The notes: generated by a model from the letters alone, not told the origin. Counted from the first letter of the stretch, positions 34,345 through 44,048 are shown. The stretch: 64,000 nucleotides of DNA from Flavicella sp042091695 (GCA_042091695.1 JBELHA010000005.1:5768-69767); one strand, 5' to 3'. A program made the numbers and translations.

Positions 34345-37308
34345 CTAGTTGTTTTTTGCTTCTTTCGAAGTATCGAACATTACTGGAGATGCAACAAATA
34401 ATGAAGAGTAAGTACCTACCAAAACTCCCACGATCAATGCAAACATAAATCCTCTAATAGAATCTCCACCGAATAAGAAGATAGCTAACAATACGATCAA
34501 TGTTGTCAATGACGTGTTGATTGTTCTTCCCAACGTGCTACTCAATGCTTTATTTACAACTGTATTGTATTTCCAATCTGAGTGCTCTCTTGCATACTCA
34601 CGAATTCTATCGAATATGACTACTGTATCATTCAACGAGTATCCAACTACGGTTAATATAGCCGCGATAAACGATTGTCCAATTTCCATATCAAAAGGCA
34701 TAATCTTGTAAAAGATTGAGAATATAGAAAGTACGATCAACACATCGTGAAATACTGCAACTACGGCACCTAAACTATATTGCCATTTCTTGAATCGAAT
34801 TAAGATGTATAAGAATACAATCAATAAAGAACCAAAAATAGCCCATTGTGCAGCAGATTTGATATCATCAGCAATGGTTGGTTCTACTTTGATAGCACTG
34901 AATACTCCTACTTTTTGACCGTCAAAACCACCGTTGAATTCGTCTAAAGTTGTTCCTTGAGGAAGGTAAGCTTTTACACCTTCAAACAAAGATGCTTGTA
35001 CTTCGTTGTCTACTTTTTGACCTTCTTCGTCAATTCTGTACTTTGTAGTAATCTTTAATTGGTTGTTTGTTCCGTATGTCTTTACTTCTGGTGCACTTCC
35101 AAAAACATCTTTTAAAGAGGTAGCTACATCAGTTGAGTTTACAGGTTGTTCAAAACGTACTACATACGAACGTCCTCCCACAAAATCAACTCCGTAGTTC
35201 AAACCGTTTGTGAATAAAGAAGCCAATCCTCCAAGAATCAAGGCACCTGAAATCACATAACTGATTTTTCTTTTCTTTAGGAATTCAATATCAATATTGG
35301 TAAACCATTTCTTAGTACCTGCTGTGTTAAATGTCAATGTTTGTCCTTTTCCTGAGTATGCATCGATAAACAAACGTGTGATAAAGATTGCTGTAAACAA
35401 TGAAGTTGCAATACCTATCATCAATGTAGAGGCAAATCCTTTAACAGGCCCAGTTCCAAATATAAATAAGATAAATCCTGTCAGCAATGTAGTAACATTG
35501 GCATCTAAAATTGAAGAAAGGGCGTTGTTAAATCCGTCCACAATTCCCGATTTCAATTCTTTTCCTTTTGCCAATTCTTCTTTGATACGTTCAAAGATCA
35601 ATACGTTTGCATCCACAGACATACCGATTGTCAAAACGATACCTGCGATACCTGGAAGTGTCAAAACAGCTCCCCAAGCAGATAAGATTCCAAATATAAA
35701 TAGGATGTTCACTATCAAAGCAATGTCAGCAAAGATTCCTGCTTTTCCATAGTAAAACAACATCCAGATCAATACTAATACCAATGCCAAACCAAATGAT
35801 GAGATACCACTATCAATAGCTTCTTGTCCTAGTGAAGGTCCTACTATTTCTGATTGAATGATATGTGCTGCAGCTGGTAGCTTTCCTGCTTTCAATACAT
35901 TTGCTAAATCTTGTGCTTCTAGTACTGTAAAGTTTCCAGAGATAGAAGTTCTTCCTCCTGTAATTGCAGTGTTTACTCTTGGTGCTGTATATACATAGTC
36001 ATCCAAAACAACAGCTACAAAATTCCCTACATTTTCAGCAGTCATCTTTGCCCATTCTTTAGAACCTCTAGAGTTCATAGTCATACTTACTTCTGGATTT
36101 ACACCCAATTGATCGTATGATTGTTCTGCGTTGATGATGACATCACCTTGAATATAAGCTTGATCTTTTCTGTTAGACTTGATCGCGTATAAGTTGATCA
36201 ACTCTGTTCCTTTTATTGGTTTTGCATCCCACAAGAACTTTGCATACTTTAAGTTAGCAGGCAACAATGCTTTCACCTCTTTCAATCCTAAGTATTCGTT
36301 TACTTTTACAGTATCGATTACTCTTGCAGAACCAATGATAGAACTAATTTCGTTTTGATTTCTAGGAATCCTAGGGTACAAAACAGTAAATAGATCTGTA
36401 GTTTTGTTTACTTCAGTAGAATCTTTTACTTCTCCTAAAAGGTCTTCAATTTCACTAGCAGCATCTTCACTATCAGCTGTCTCAGTTTCTTCTACTTTGT
36501 AAAGTTCTGTGATTTTTGCATTAGCAGCGTATAAGAATTGTGCAGTTTCTTGATTGGTATGTACCTCCCAGAACTGTAATTCAGCAGTAGATTGCAATAA
36601 TTTCTTTACACGTTCGATGTCTTTAGCTCCTGGAAGTTCGATTAAGATTCTTCCTGAAGTACCAATTCTTTGAATATTTGGTTGTGTAACTCCAAATTTG
36701 TCAATTCTACTTCTCAATACCTCGAAAGCTGTATTTATAGAACTGCTGATTTCACCTCTAATGGCTTCCTTTGTTTCTTCGTCAGAAATGTTGAAGTTAA
36801 TTTTTTCTCGTAAAGACTTGTTTCCAAAAATGTCAGGAGCGTTTAACTTGTCACCTTCTTGTGCCAGTACATCAAAAGCTTCAAAGAAAAGATCTAAATA
36901 AGGCTCAGTACTATTTTTTTGAGCGATAGAAGCTTCCTCTAATGCCTTGTTGAATGTTTCATTCTTAGAATTGTTAGACAAACCTTTTAAGATATCTTTT
37001 ACAGATACTTGTAAAGTTGCGTTGATTCCTCCTTTAAGATCCAATCCAAGGTTGATTTCCATATCCTTGATGTCTTCATAACTGAAGTTGATTCCAAATT
37101 GGTCAACAATTGCAATGTTTGCAACAGAGTCCAAATAAATTCTTTCAAATTTAGCCAGTGCTCTACCGTCATTTTCATCTGCTTTAGAAACCGCATAGGC
37201 CTTCGCATCTTTTTCTACTCCACCTGCTATCCAAGTAAAGGATAATTGGTATAAACAAACTATTCCAAACAGTGTTGCGAATAGTTTTATAAGTCCTTTG
37301 TTTTGCAT
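34345..37308 (-). CDS. secDF: Protein translocase subunit SecDF (fusion)
   Basis: Inner-membrane RND-like machine that uses the proton gradient to help Sec export. 987 residues from the ATG at 37308. The SecD half has a first helix, the DLKGGINATLQV motif and a long periplasmic region, then GMSVDANVLIFERIKEE. The SecF half begins at about residue 660 (KKWFTNIDIEFLKKRK), with NYGVDFVGGRSY and GYSLNDTVVIFDRIRE. Each half has six helices. The fused form is typical of Bacteroidota. The start is moved from an upstream ATG because the promoter (37340-37370) lies between the two. Confidence 0.97.
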   Translation of the reverse strand: MQNKGLIKLFATLFGIVCLYQLSFTWIAGGVEKDAKAYAVSKADENDGRALAKFERIYLDSVANIAIVDQFGINFSYEDIKDMEINLGLDLKGGINATLQVSVKDILKGLSNNSKNETFNKALEEASIAQKNSTEPYLDLFFEAFDVLAQEGDKLNAPDIFGNKSLREKINFNISDEETKEAIRGEISSSINTAFEVLRSRIDKFGVTQPNIQRIGTSGRILIELPGAKDIERVKKLLQSTAELQFWEVHTNQETAQFLYAANAKITELYKVEETETADSEDAASEIEDLLGEVKDSTEVNKTTDLFTVLYPRIPRNQNEISSIIGSARVIDTVKVNEYLGLKEVKALLPANLKYAKFLWDAKPIKGTELINLYAIKSNRKDQAYIQGDVIINAEQSYDQLGVNPEVSMTMNSRGSKEWAKMTAENVGNFVAVVLDDYVYTAPRVNTAITGGRTSISGNFTVLEAQDLANVLKAGKLPAAAHIIQSEIVGPSLGQEAIDSGISSFGLALVLVLIWMLFYYGKAGIFADIALIVNILFIFGILSAWGAVLTLPGIAGIVLTIGMSVDANVLIFERIKEELAKGKELKSGIVDGFNNALSSILDANVTTLLTGFILFIFGTGPVKGFASTLMIGIATSLFTAIFITRLFIDAYSGKGQTLTFNTAGTKKWFTNIDIEFLKKRKISYVISGALILGGLASLFTNGLNYGVDFVGGRSYVVRFEQPVNSTDVATSLKDVFGSAPEVKTYGTNNQLKITTKYRIDEEGQKVDNEVQASLFEGVKAYLPQGTTLDEFNGGFDGQKVGVFSAIKVEPTIADDIKSAAQWAIFGSLLIVFLYILIRFKKWQYSLGAVVAVFHDVLIVLSIFSIFYKIMPFDMEIGQSFIAAILTVVGYSLNDTVVIFDRIREYAREHSDWKYNTVVNKALSSTLGRTINTSLTTLIVLLAIFLFGGDSIRGFMFALIVGVLVGTYSSLFVASPVMFDTSKEAKNN

Positions 37309-37339
37309 TCTTTTTGTAGTCTTAAATTTTATAAACGTG

Positions 37340-37370
37340 CAAATATAATATTCTAATAATGAAAAGACAA
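37340..37370 (-). promoter_or_regulatory. Promoter of secDF
   Basis: On the minus strand TTG (37370-37368), 20-base spacer, TATATTTG (37347-37340), 31 bases upstream of the chosen start codon. It falls inside the longer alternative reading frame, supporting the downstream start. Confidence 0.65.
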
Positions 37371-37522
37371 TTTTTTGCAATTTATTATTTAAAACACTGT
37401 ATTTTATACTATTACTAGGCTTGTTTTACGCTTTTTTAAGGTTTTTTTAACTTTTTTTGAATTTTTTAACTCCGAATCAGCTTGTCAAAAATCATTTTTT
37501 TTTTTGACTTAAAAGATGTGTA

Positions 37523-38395
37523 TTAACTAATAAGTCGCTTCATCTCTTTTCTGAAGTTTGAAGGGCTTTTTCCCGTAGTTTTTTTAAATAACTTATTGAA
37601 ATGTGAAAAATTGTTAAAGCCACTTTCATAACATATATCGGTAATACTTGTTGGTTTTTCTGCTAGTAATTTAGATGCGTGTACGATTCTATATTCATTT
37701 ACAACCTCTGTAAATGTTTTTCCTGTCACTTTTTTTAAATACCGGCAAAATGATGGAGGAGTCATATTTACATTTTCTGATATTTCATCTAGTGAGATAT
37801 GTTCTTTAAAATTATTGGTGATGTACTTGAAGATGCGATCTACGCGATCATTGTCCTGTTGGTAAATTTCAACCGCAAAACCTTGTACGTTCAGCAACGA
37901 GTAATCTTCGGTTTCAGCAAGTTTTTGTAAAATATTTATAAATGAAACAAGTCGGTCTAATCCTTTTTTCTCATTAAGCTCTTTGATTTGAGGTCCTATT
38001 TCCTTTTTTATTTCGGGATGAAAAACAATACCCATTTTAGCGCGCTCAAATAATTTTTGGATACTATTTGTTTCAGGAAGATCAAAGAAGCTTTCTCCTA
38101 AGAAATCTGGTTTCATTTGAACGATAGTTTCTGTTCCATTGATTGTAAGACGGTCTGTAAATCCCATATGAGGAAGATTTGAGCCTATTAAAATCAGTTG
38201 ACTGTTTTTAAAATATGAAATATGATTCCCAATATGGCGTTTTCCACCTCCATTTTCTACATATACTAATTCTAGCTCAGGATGAAAATGCCAAAATTGA
38301 AATCTATCCTGTACCGATTCATTGTAGTGTTTCAGAAGAAATGAACTTCCAAAGTCGGGTTCTATCTTTTTTAATGAGGGCTTCATGTTCTGCAT
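37523..38395 (-). CDS. AraC-family transcriptional regulator
   Basis: 290 residues. An N-terminal cupin-like sensor domain (RFQFWHFHPELELVYVENGGG with the H-x-H and later glycine pattern) and a C-terminal pair of helix-turn-helix motifs (ISLDEISENVNMTPPSFCRY; SITDICYESGFNNFSHFNKLF) in the AraC arrangement, ending TGKSPSNFRKEM. The cupin half suggests sugar or small-ligand sensing. No sugar operon adjoins, so its target is unclear; the region upstream (38396-38718) has palindromic elements that could be its site. Confidence 0.93.
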   Translation of the reverse strand: MQNMKPSLKKIEPDFGSSFLLKHYNESVQDRFQFWHFHPELELVYVENGGGKRHIGNHISYFKNSQLILIGSNLPHMGFTDRLTINGTETIVQMKPDFLGESFFDLPETNSIQKLFERAKMGIVFHPEIKKEIGPQIKELNEKKGLDRLVSFINILQKLAETEDYSLLNVQGFAVEIYQQDNDRVDRIFKYITNNFKEHISLDEISENVNMTPPSFCRYLKKVTGKTFTEVVNEYRIVHASKLLAEKPTSITDICYESGFNNFSHFNKLFKKTTGKSPSNFRKEMKRLIS

Positions 38396-38718
38396 ATCAT
38401 CATCTGTTTGCTATAAATATACAAATATAACAGGTTTTTTTATGTTATTTTAACGTTTTGTGAATGTCAATTCAATATTAAGGTTAATATAGTGTATGTA
38501 TGTGACAATTTAGTTGATGTAACTACGCTTTGTATTGCCGTATCTTTGCAACGTAGTTTGATGACATCATCAAGTTTGAAATTTGAAATGGCGGAGTGGT
38601 TACCCCAAAGTATTCTTTTAAATGTTACAATGAGATGTCAATTCAAAATATTGGTTTAAGTTTAGTTGAAAAAGGAGTTATCTTTATTGGATTACTCCTT
38701 TTTTTTTACACTGTATAT
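38396..38718. other. 323-base intergenic region between araC-like gene and dfrA
   Basis: No protein gene. Plus-strand elements in order: TATCTTTG box (38541-38548), near-perfect palindrome TTGATGA-CA-TCATCAA (38558-38573), a short stretch resembling the 5' third of a class II tRNA (38589-38604), and a hairpin with T runs on both sides (38669-38707). A 6-base pair GACATC/GATGTC could also bring the ends together. Confidence 0.5.
38669..38707. terminator. Bidirectional intrinsic terminator after dfrA
   Basis: Stem AAAAAGGAGT (38669-38678) with ACTCCTTTTT (38694-38703), interior T-T mismatch, nine T on the plus strand and five on the minus strand. It lies 15 bases after the dfrA stop and would also end any plus-strand transcript from 38541. 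Confidence 0.75.
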
Positions 38719-39204
38719 TTATTTTCTCTTGTAACTAACGAAGCTAAAAGGGTGTTTGTTTTTTGCGTCAGGCTTGAAATCTTCTCTCTTAACCTCGTTC
38801 CAGACAGCTATATCAATATTTGGAAAATATACATCTGCTTCAAAGCTTTCATGTACCTCTGTAATGTCTAATTTATCTGCAATCTCTATCGCTTCTTTGT
38901 AAATTTGAGCACCACCAATTATAAAAACCTCTTTTTCAGTTTCTGAAATCGCTAATGCGGCATCTAGTGAATGTACCACAAGACACCCTTCTGCTTTATA
39001 ATTGTCGTTCCTTGTGATAATTACTGTGGTCCTATTTGGTAATGGTTTGCCAATTGATTCAAAGGTCTTCCTACCCATAATGATGTGATGTCCACTTGTT
39101 GTTTTTTTAAAACGTTTCAAGTCCTCTGGCAAATGCCAAATCAAATCATTGTCTTTTCCGAGTGCATTGTCTTTTGCAATGGCTGCTATTAAAGTTATTG
39201 TCAT
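38719..39204 (-). CDS. folA: Dihydrofolate reductase
   Basis: Regenerates tetrahydrofolate from dihydrofolate with NADPH. 161 residues from the ATG at 39204 (MTITLIAAIAKDNALG). Family landmarks: LIWHLPEDLKRFKK with the folate-contacting aspartate/glutamate helix, MGRKTFESIGKPLPNR, and VFIIGGAQIYKEAI. The start choice removes eight residues with no family match. It follows thyA, whose product makes the dihydrofolate this enzyme recycles. Confidence 0.96.
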   Translation of the reverse strand: MTITLIAAIAKDNALGKDNDLIWHLPEDLKRFKKTTSGHHIIMGRKTFESIGKPLPNRTTVIITRNDNYKAEGCLVVHSLDAALAISETEKEVFIIGGAQIYKEAIEIADKLDITEVHESFEADVYFPNIDIAVWNEVKREDFKPDAKNKHPFSFVSYKRK

Positions 39205-39340
39205 TGTATAGAGTTTAAAGCTGTACAATATGTAAGCAATGTTGTGTCGCCCATTAAATTTGAAACTATTTCCTAATTAAGAACGAATGTATACTTTTTA
39301 CTGGTTATAATTTTCAAATATGCTAGCAAAATCTAATGTA

Positions 39341-40165
39341 TTACACAGATACAGCACCGCGTATGAGTGGGTGGGGGTCATAGCCTTCTAATGTGAAATC
39401 ATCAAAGGTGAAATCAAAGATGTTTTTTACATCAGGGTTCAGTTTCATCGTTGGCAATGCATGTGGTTCCCTAGATAATTGTTCTTCAATCTGCTCAAAG
39501 TGATTTGTGTAGATATGTGCATCTCCAAAAGTATGAATGAACTCCCCGACTTCTAAGCCTACTACTTGTGCGATCATCATGGTGAACAAAGCATAGGAAG
39601 CGATATTAAAAGGGACTCCTAAGAATATATCTGCACTCCTTTGGTACAATTGGCAGGAAAGTTTTCCATCAGCAACATAAAATTGAAAAAAAGCATGGCA
39701 GGGAGGTAGCGCAGCTTTATCGTTAGCCACATTTTCTTCAAAGCTAACACTAGTATCTGGTAGCACACTTGGATTCCATGCAGATACTAACATGCGTCTG
39801 CTGTTTGGGTTTGTTTTAAGGGTTTCAATCAGTTCTGAAATTTGATCGATTTCCTCGCTGTTCCAATTGCGCCATTGGTGACCGTAGACAGGTCCTAAAT
39901 TACCTTTAGAATCTGCCCAGGCATCCCATATTTTTACACCGTTTTCTTGGAGGTAAGCAATGTTTGTTTCTCCTTTTAAAAACCACAGCAGTTCGTGGAT
40001 GATAGATTTTAAATGTAGTTTTTTGGTAGTAACCATAGGGAATCCTTCCGCGAGGTCAAAACGCATTTGATAGCCAAATACACTTTTAGTTCCTGTTCCT
40101 GTTCGGTCTCCTTTGAATACTCCTTCTTCCTTTACATGTTTTACTAAATCTAGATACTGCTTCAT
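39341..40165 (-). CDS. thyA: Thymidylate synthase
   Basis: Converts dUMP to dTMP using methylene-tetrahydrofolate. 274 residues, full length. The nucleophile cysteine is in ALPPCHAFFQFYV, the dUMP-binding arginines and asparagine are in QRSADIFLGVPFNIASYA, and the N-terminal RTGTGTKSVFG is typical. Downstream of nupC by 12 bases and upstream of folA by 136 bases, giving a nucleoside/thymidylate cluster. Confidence 0.98.
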   Translation of the reverse strand: MKQYLDLVKHVKEEGVFKGDRTGTGTKSVFGYQMRFDLAEGFPMVTTKKLHLKSIIHELLWFLKGETNIAYLQENGVKIWDAWADSKGNLGPVYGHQWRNWNSEEIDQISELIETLKTNPNSRRMLVSAWNPSVLPDTSVSFEENVANDKAALPPCHAFFQFYVADGKLSCQLYQRSADIFLGVPFNIASYALFTMMIAQVVGLEVGEFIHTFGDAHIYTNHFEQIEEQLSREPHALPTMKLNPDVKNIFDFTFDDFTLEGYDPHPLIRGAVSV

Positions 40166-40177
40166 TTTTTTGTGGTT

Positions 40178-41575
40178 TTATCCTAGAATCATCCCTACGA
40201 TTGTCGCTGACATCAACGAAGCGATAGTAGCTCCTAGTACCGCTTTTAATCCTAGTTCAGAAAGTGTTTTTCTTTGTTTAGGTGATAGTGTTCCGATACC
40301 TCCAATTTGAATTCCAATAGAGGCAAAATTTGCAAATCCACACAACATATAAGTTGCCATTGTAATGGATTTATTATACGTTAAATGTATTGCACTCGTT
40401 GCTTCTTTCAAATCAGCTAATTGTACGTAGCTGATAAATTCATTGGCGGCCAATTTGATTCCTAGTAATTGTCCCATCAACATCATGTCCTCTTTAGCGA
40501 CACCAATCAACCACATCAATGGTGCAAAAACAGTTCCTAAAATAGTTCTTAAGGTCAAAGTATCGTATGCTGTGTTAGCAGCCAACCAAGTGTTTAGTTG
40601 TGTCCATTCTCCAATTTTTTCAAAGCATCCGTCAATCATGGCAATCATTGCGATAAAAACCAACAACATAGCCGCAATATTCAATGCAAGATTCAATCCA
40701 ACAGTGGTACCGTTTGCTATAGCAGACAATACATTGTCATCACTCTTTTCATCAGAGACATTGATTTTTGTGTCGATTTCTTCAGTTTGAGGAAAAAGTA
40801 TTTTTGCAAATACAATCGCACCAGGTGCTCCCATTACAGAGGCTGCAAGTAGGTGTTTTGCAAAGAGTAATTCGTCTTCAGGATTTCCATTCCCCAAAAA
40901 ACCAGTGTAAGCAGCCAGTACTGCACCAGCTATTGTAGCCATTCCTCCCACCATGACCAACATGATTTCTGATTTATTCATTTTATCAAGGTATGACTTT
41001 ATCAATAATGGAGCTTCCGTCTGACCCAAAAAGATATTTCCTGTAACAGACAAGCTTTCTGCACCTGAAATATTTAAGAGTTTTGTAAATATTTTTGCCA
41101 AAAACTTAACAACCCACTGTATAGCCCCAAGGTAGTAAAGTAGGGATGTGATTGCTGAGAAGAATACAATAGTCGGCAATACCTGAAATGCAAATATATA
41201 TCCGTAGGATTCAACGTTCATAAAGCTACCAAACAAAAAGCTACTACCAGCTTTTGTAAAGTCTAATATTGAAATGAATATTTTAGCTAAGAATTCAAAA
41301 ATACTCTGTATAAACGGAACCTTTATAATAACTACCGCAAACAATATTTGTGAGCTAAGTCCGATTGCAATTGTTTTCCAATTGATTTTTTTTCTGTTAG
41401 AACTAAATAAATAGGCGATTACTAAAAGTGAAATCATACCGATGACTCCTCTGTAAAAGCTAGTAAATGTTAGTCCTTCACTCGGAATAATAGGTGTTGT
41501 ACTAGTTTGTGCATTTGTAATAAAGCTAGCAAATACTGCCGCTAATGTTACTACTGTTGTTTTGTTAATTGACAT
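40178..41575 (-). CDS. nupC: Concentrative nucleoside transporter (NupC/CNT family)
   Basis: Sodium- or proton-coupled nucleoside importer in the inner membrane, 465 residues with about ten membrane segments. The CNT core motifs GQTEAPLLIKSYLDKM (substrate hairpin) and ATIAGAVLAAYTGFL are present, as is the C-terminal CGFANFASIGIQIGGIG. The first 20 residues resemble a cleavable signal, common in Bacteroidota members. It lies upstream of thyA with a 12-base gap, consistent with nucleoside uptake feeding thymidylate synthesis. Confidence 0.94.
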   Translation of the reverse strand: MSINKTTVVTLAAVFASFITNAQTSTTPIIPSEGLTFTSFYRGVIGMISLLVIAYLFSSNRKKINWKTIAIGLSSQILFAVVIIKVPFIQSIFEFLAKIFISILDFTKAGSSFLFGSFMNVESYGYIFAFQVLPTIVFFSAITSLLYYLGAIQWVVKFLAKIFTKLLNISGAESLSVTGNIFLGQTEAPLLIKSYLDKMNKSEIMLVMVGGMATIAGAVLAAYTGFLGNGNPEDELLFAKHLLAASVMGAPGAIVFAKILFPQTEEIDTKINVSDEKSDDNVLSAIANGTTVGLNLALNIAAMLLVFIAMIAMIDGCFEKIGEWTQLNTWLAANTAYDTLTLRTILGTVFAPLMWLIGVAKEDMMLMGQLLGIKLAANEFISYVQLADLKEATSAIHLTYNKSITMATYMLCGFANFASIGIQIGGIGTLSPKQRKTLSELGLKAVLGATIASLMSATIVGMILG

Positions 41576-41585
41576 TTTAGGTGTT

Positions 41586-42197
41586 TTAGATACGTCTACT
41601 TATTTCGTCTCTTATCGAGGCGGCTAATTCATAATTCTCATTTTCAATTGCACTTTTTAGCTTTTCGTTGAGCTCTTTTGGACTCAGGTTGTGAAAAGTA
41701 TTTTTTTGTTCTTTTTCAGAACTGTCATTTAGGAGCTGTTCAATTTCAATTTCAGCATCGTCAGTCATTGTTTCTTGCGTATCTAGCTTGAGAAATATTC
41801 CTGCTTTATCAAGTATTTTTTCTGATGTAAAGATCGGTGCGTTGAAACGAATAGCAAGCGCAATAGCGTCTGAAGTTCGGGCATCGACTATTTCTTCTAT
41901 ACCATCTCTTTCACAGGTCAAGTTAGAGTAAAATACACCGTCCACTAATTTGTAAATCATGATTTTAGAAACCGTGATTTGAAACCTACCCGCAAAGGAT
42001 CTGAATAAATCATGTGTGAGTGGTCTAGGAGGTTTTATTTCTTTTTCAAGTGCTATTGCTATAGATTGTGCTTCAAAAGCGCCAATAATAATTGGTAGGG
42101 TTCTTTCTCCATTTACTTCGTTTAAAACTAAAGCATATGCACCACTCTGTGTTTGGCTATAAGAAATACCTTTTATGTCTAGTTGTACTAAACTCAT
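41586..42197 (-). CDS. Bifunctional nuclease-family (DUF151) protein with UVR motif
   Basis: 203 residues. The first 130 form the bifunctional-nuclease/DUF151 domain (LPIIIGAFEAQSIAIALE; DARTSDAIALAIRFNAPIF). The last 45 carry a UvrB/UvrC-type UVR motif (ELNEKLKSAIENENYELAASIRDEI). This fusion is found in several Bacteroidota. The domain is linked to nucleotide or protein interactions; nuclease activity is shown for a plant relative only. It starts 88 bases after etfA and is followed by nupC after 10 bases. Confidence 0.88.
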   Translation of the reverse strand: MSLVQLDIKGISYSQTQSGAYALVLNEVNGERTLPIIIGAFEAQSIAIALEKEIKPPRPLTHDLFRSFAGRFQITVSKIMIYKLVDGVFYSNLTCERDGIEEIVDARTSDAIALAIRFNAPIFTSEKILDKAGIFLKLDTQETMTDDAEIEIEQLLNDSSEKEQKNTFHNLSPKELNEKLKSAIENENYELAASIRDEISRRI

Positions 42198-42227
42198 ATA
42201 AATATATGTTGTTTGCTAATAAATATT

Positions 42228-42250
42228 CAGGTGTCTATAAAAAACACCTG
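42228..42250 (-). terminator. Possible terminator of etfB-etfA
   Basis: Seven-base stem CAGGTGT/ACACCTG (42228-42234 and 42244-42250) between the etfA stop and the next gene. On the minus strand the following T tract is interrupted, so it may only attenuate. Confidence 0.4.
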
Positions 42251-42286
42251 AATTTTTTAAAAGTCATTAAGGGTAATATATCGTTG

Positions 42287-43246
42287 TTAACTTGCCGCTT
42301 TAAAGGCTTTTAATTTTTCAATCAATGCTGGGACAACTTCAAAAGCATCTCCAACAATACCATAATCTGCAGCTTTAAAGAAAGGTGCTTCGGGGTCGGT
42401 ATTGATGACTACTTTTACTTTTGAGGCATTGATACCCGCTAAATGTTGAATAGCTCCTGAAATTCCAACTGCAATGTATAGGTTAGATGCAACAGGCTTT
42501 CCAGTTTGTCCTACGTGTTCAGAATGAGGTCTCCATCCAAGATCAGACACAGGCTTTGAACATGCTGTAGCAGCATTCAATACAGTTGCCAAATCTTCAA
42601 TCAAGTTCCAATTTTCGGGTCCTTTTAACCCTCTACCACCAGACACCACAGTATCCGCATCAGCAATTGTTATTGTGCCAGAGGCTTTGTTAACAGAAAC
42701 CGATTCCACTCCTGATACAATTGTTTCTGGTGAAAATTCTTCTACAGTAGCTTCTGTGTTATTTTCAAAAACACCAAAAGAGTTCTTGGCGAGTCCAATA
42801 ACTTTTATTGCTGTCGTCATTTCAGTTGCTGTAAATGCTTTGTTTGAAAATGCTTTCCTTTTCACTACAAAAGGAGTAGTGCTCGATGGAAGTGCAACCA
42901 CGTTGGACGCGTATCCAGCTTCTAAAGAGGCAGCTACTATTGGCGCTGCATAGAGACCGTTTGAGCTTGCATCCATCACTATAACGCTTGCATTTTCTTT
43001 CGTCGCTACTTGCTGAATTATAGACGCTGTGATTTTAGCGTTAAAATTACCTGCATTTTCTTGTTGTACGTGAATTATTTTTTGAGCACCATAAGCACCT
43101 AATTCTTCTGGAGTATCTGCATTCAAAGTGAGTGCAATCAATTGTGAACCTAATTTATCTGCCAATTGCTTTCCGTAGGAAATAGCTTCCAGTGCTATTT
43201 TTTTATATTTTCTGTCAGTTGCTTCTGCAAAAACTAATACTGCCAT
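42287..43246 (-). CDS. etfA: Electron transfer flavoprotein, alpha subunit
   Basis: FAD-binding subunit of the soluble electron carrier that takes electrons from acyl-CoA dehydrogenases. 319 residues. The C-terminal FAD domain shows VVSGGRGLKGPENW near 206-219, SDLGWRPHSEHVGQTGKPV near 245-263 and YIAVGISGAIQHLAGI near 266-281. Partner etfB lies 55 bases upstream on the same strand. The membrane oxidoreductase that accepts the electrons is not in the window. Confidence 0.97.
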   Translation of the reverse strand: MAVLVFAEATDRKYKKIALEAISYGKQLADKLGSQLIALTLNADTPEELGAYGAQKIIHVQQENAGNFNAKITASIIQQVATKENASVIVMDASSNGLYAAPIVAASLEAGYASNVVALPSSTTPFVVKRKAFSNKAFTATEMTTAIKVIGLAKNSFGVFENNTEATVEEFSPETIVSGVESVSVNKASGTITIADADTVVSGGRGLKGPENWNLIEDLATVLNAATACSKPVSDLGWRPHSEHVGQTGKPVASNLYIAVGISGAIQHLAGINASKVKVVINTDPEAPFFKAADYGIVGDAFEVVPALIEKLKAFKAAS

Positions 43247-43301
43247 AATGTTATTTTTTATTTACTGTATATTAGTAAGGTTTAACTTTGGTTTGGTGCC
43301 A

Positions 43302-44048
43302 TTAAATTACTTTTGCTTCATTGTGAAGTAAGTCTATCAGGCCATCTATATCAGCAGCATCAATCATTTTACAAGCTGATTTTTCTGCAGGTTTTTCGTA
43401 GTCAATTGTTTTGGATGCCGTTTCAGTTTCCAATGCAGGTACTACATTTAATGGTTTTTTACGAGCCATCATAATACCTCTCATGTTTGGAATTTTAAGA
43501 TCTTTTTCTTCAACCATTCCTTTTTGCCCTGCAACTACAGCTGGTGTAGTTGTTTTCAATGTTTCATTTCCACCATCAATTTCTTTAATTGCTGTAATGG
43601 TTCCATTTTCAATTTCAATACCAGTGCAGGCATTGATAAAGTTATAGTCCAATAGTGTTGCTAACATGCCAGGAACCATAGCGCCATTATAGTCAATAGA
43701 CTCTCTTCCAGCTAGAATCAAATCGTAGTTGTTTTCCTTAGCTATTTTTGCAAGCTGTTTGGCTACAAAAAAACCATCTTCAGGGGCAGCGTCAATACGT
43801 ATCGCATCGTCTGCACCAATGGCCAATGATTTTCGGAGTGTAGGTTCAACATCTGCCAAACCTACAGTAACGGTTGTTACAGTAGCTCCTTGTTTTTCTT
43901 TGAACCACATTGCTCTTGTCAATGCAAATTCGTCATAAGGGTTGATTACGTATTGAACGCCATTTGTGTCAAATTTACTGTTGTTCTCTGTAAAATTTAT
44001 TTTAGAAGTCGTGTCAGGAACATGACTTATACATACTAGTATCTTCAT
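43302..44048 (-). CDS. etfB: Electron transfer flavoprotein, beta subunit
   Basis: AMP-binding subunit of ETF, 248 residues. The N-terminus KILVCISHVPDT and the family segments NPYDEFALTRA, LAGRESIDYNGAMVPG and MRGIMMARKKPL are clear. First gene of etfB-etfA. The 270-base divergent gap to pdhB is AT-rich, with long T and A runs; a TAnnTTCG-like box lies on the minus strand at 44093-44086. Confidence 0.97.
   Translation of the reverse strand: MKILVCISHVPDTTSKINFTENNSKFDTNGVQYVINPYDEFALTRAMWFKEKQGATVTTVTVGLADVEPTLRKSLAIGADDAIRIDAAPEDGFFVAKQLAKIAKENNYDLILAGRESIDYNGAMVPGMLATLLDYNFINACTGIEIENGTITAIKEIDGGNETLKTTTPAVVAGQKGMVEEKDLKIPNMRGIMMARKKPLNVVPALETETASKTIDYEKPAEKSACKMIDAADIDGLIDLLHNEAKVI

Noticed and set aside
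35297..35752. 151-codon plus-strand frame antisense to secDF
   Set aside because: Shadow frame of the conserved SecD/SecF coding sequence, no promoter or family signal.
38589..38604. Possible full tRNA gene
   Set aside because: Only a D-arm-like stretch is present; no matching D-stem closure, anticodon arm, T-arm with GTTCGA or acceptor complement follows.
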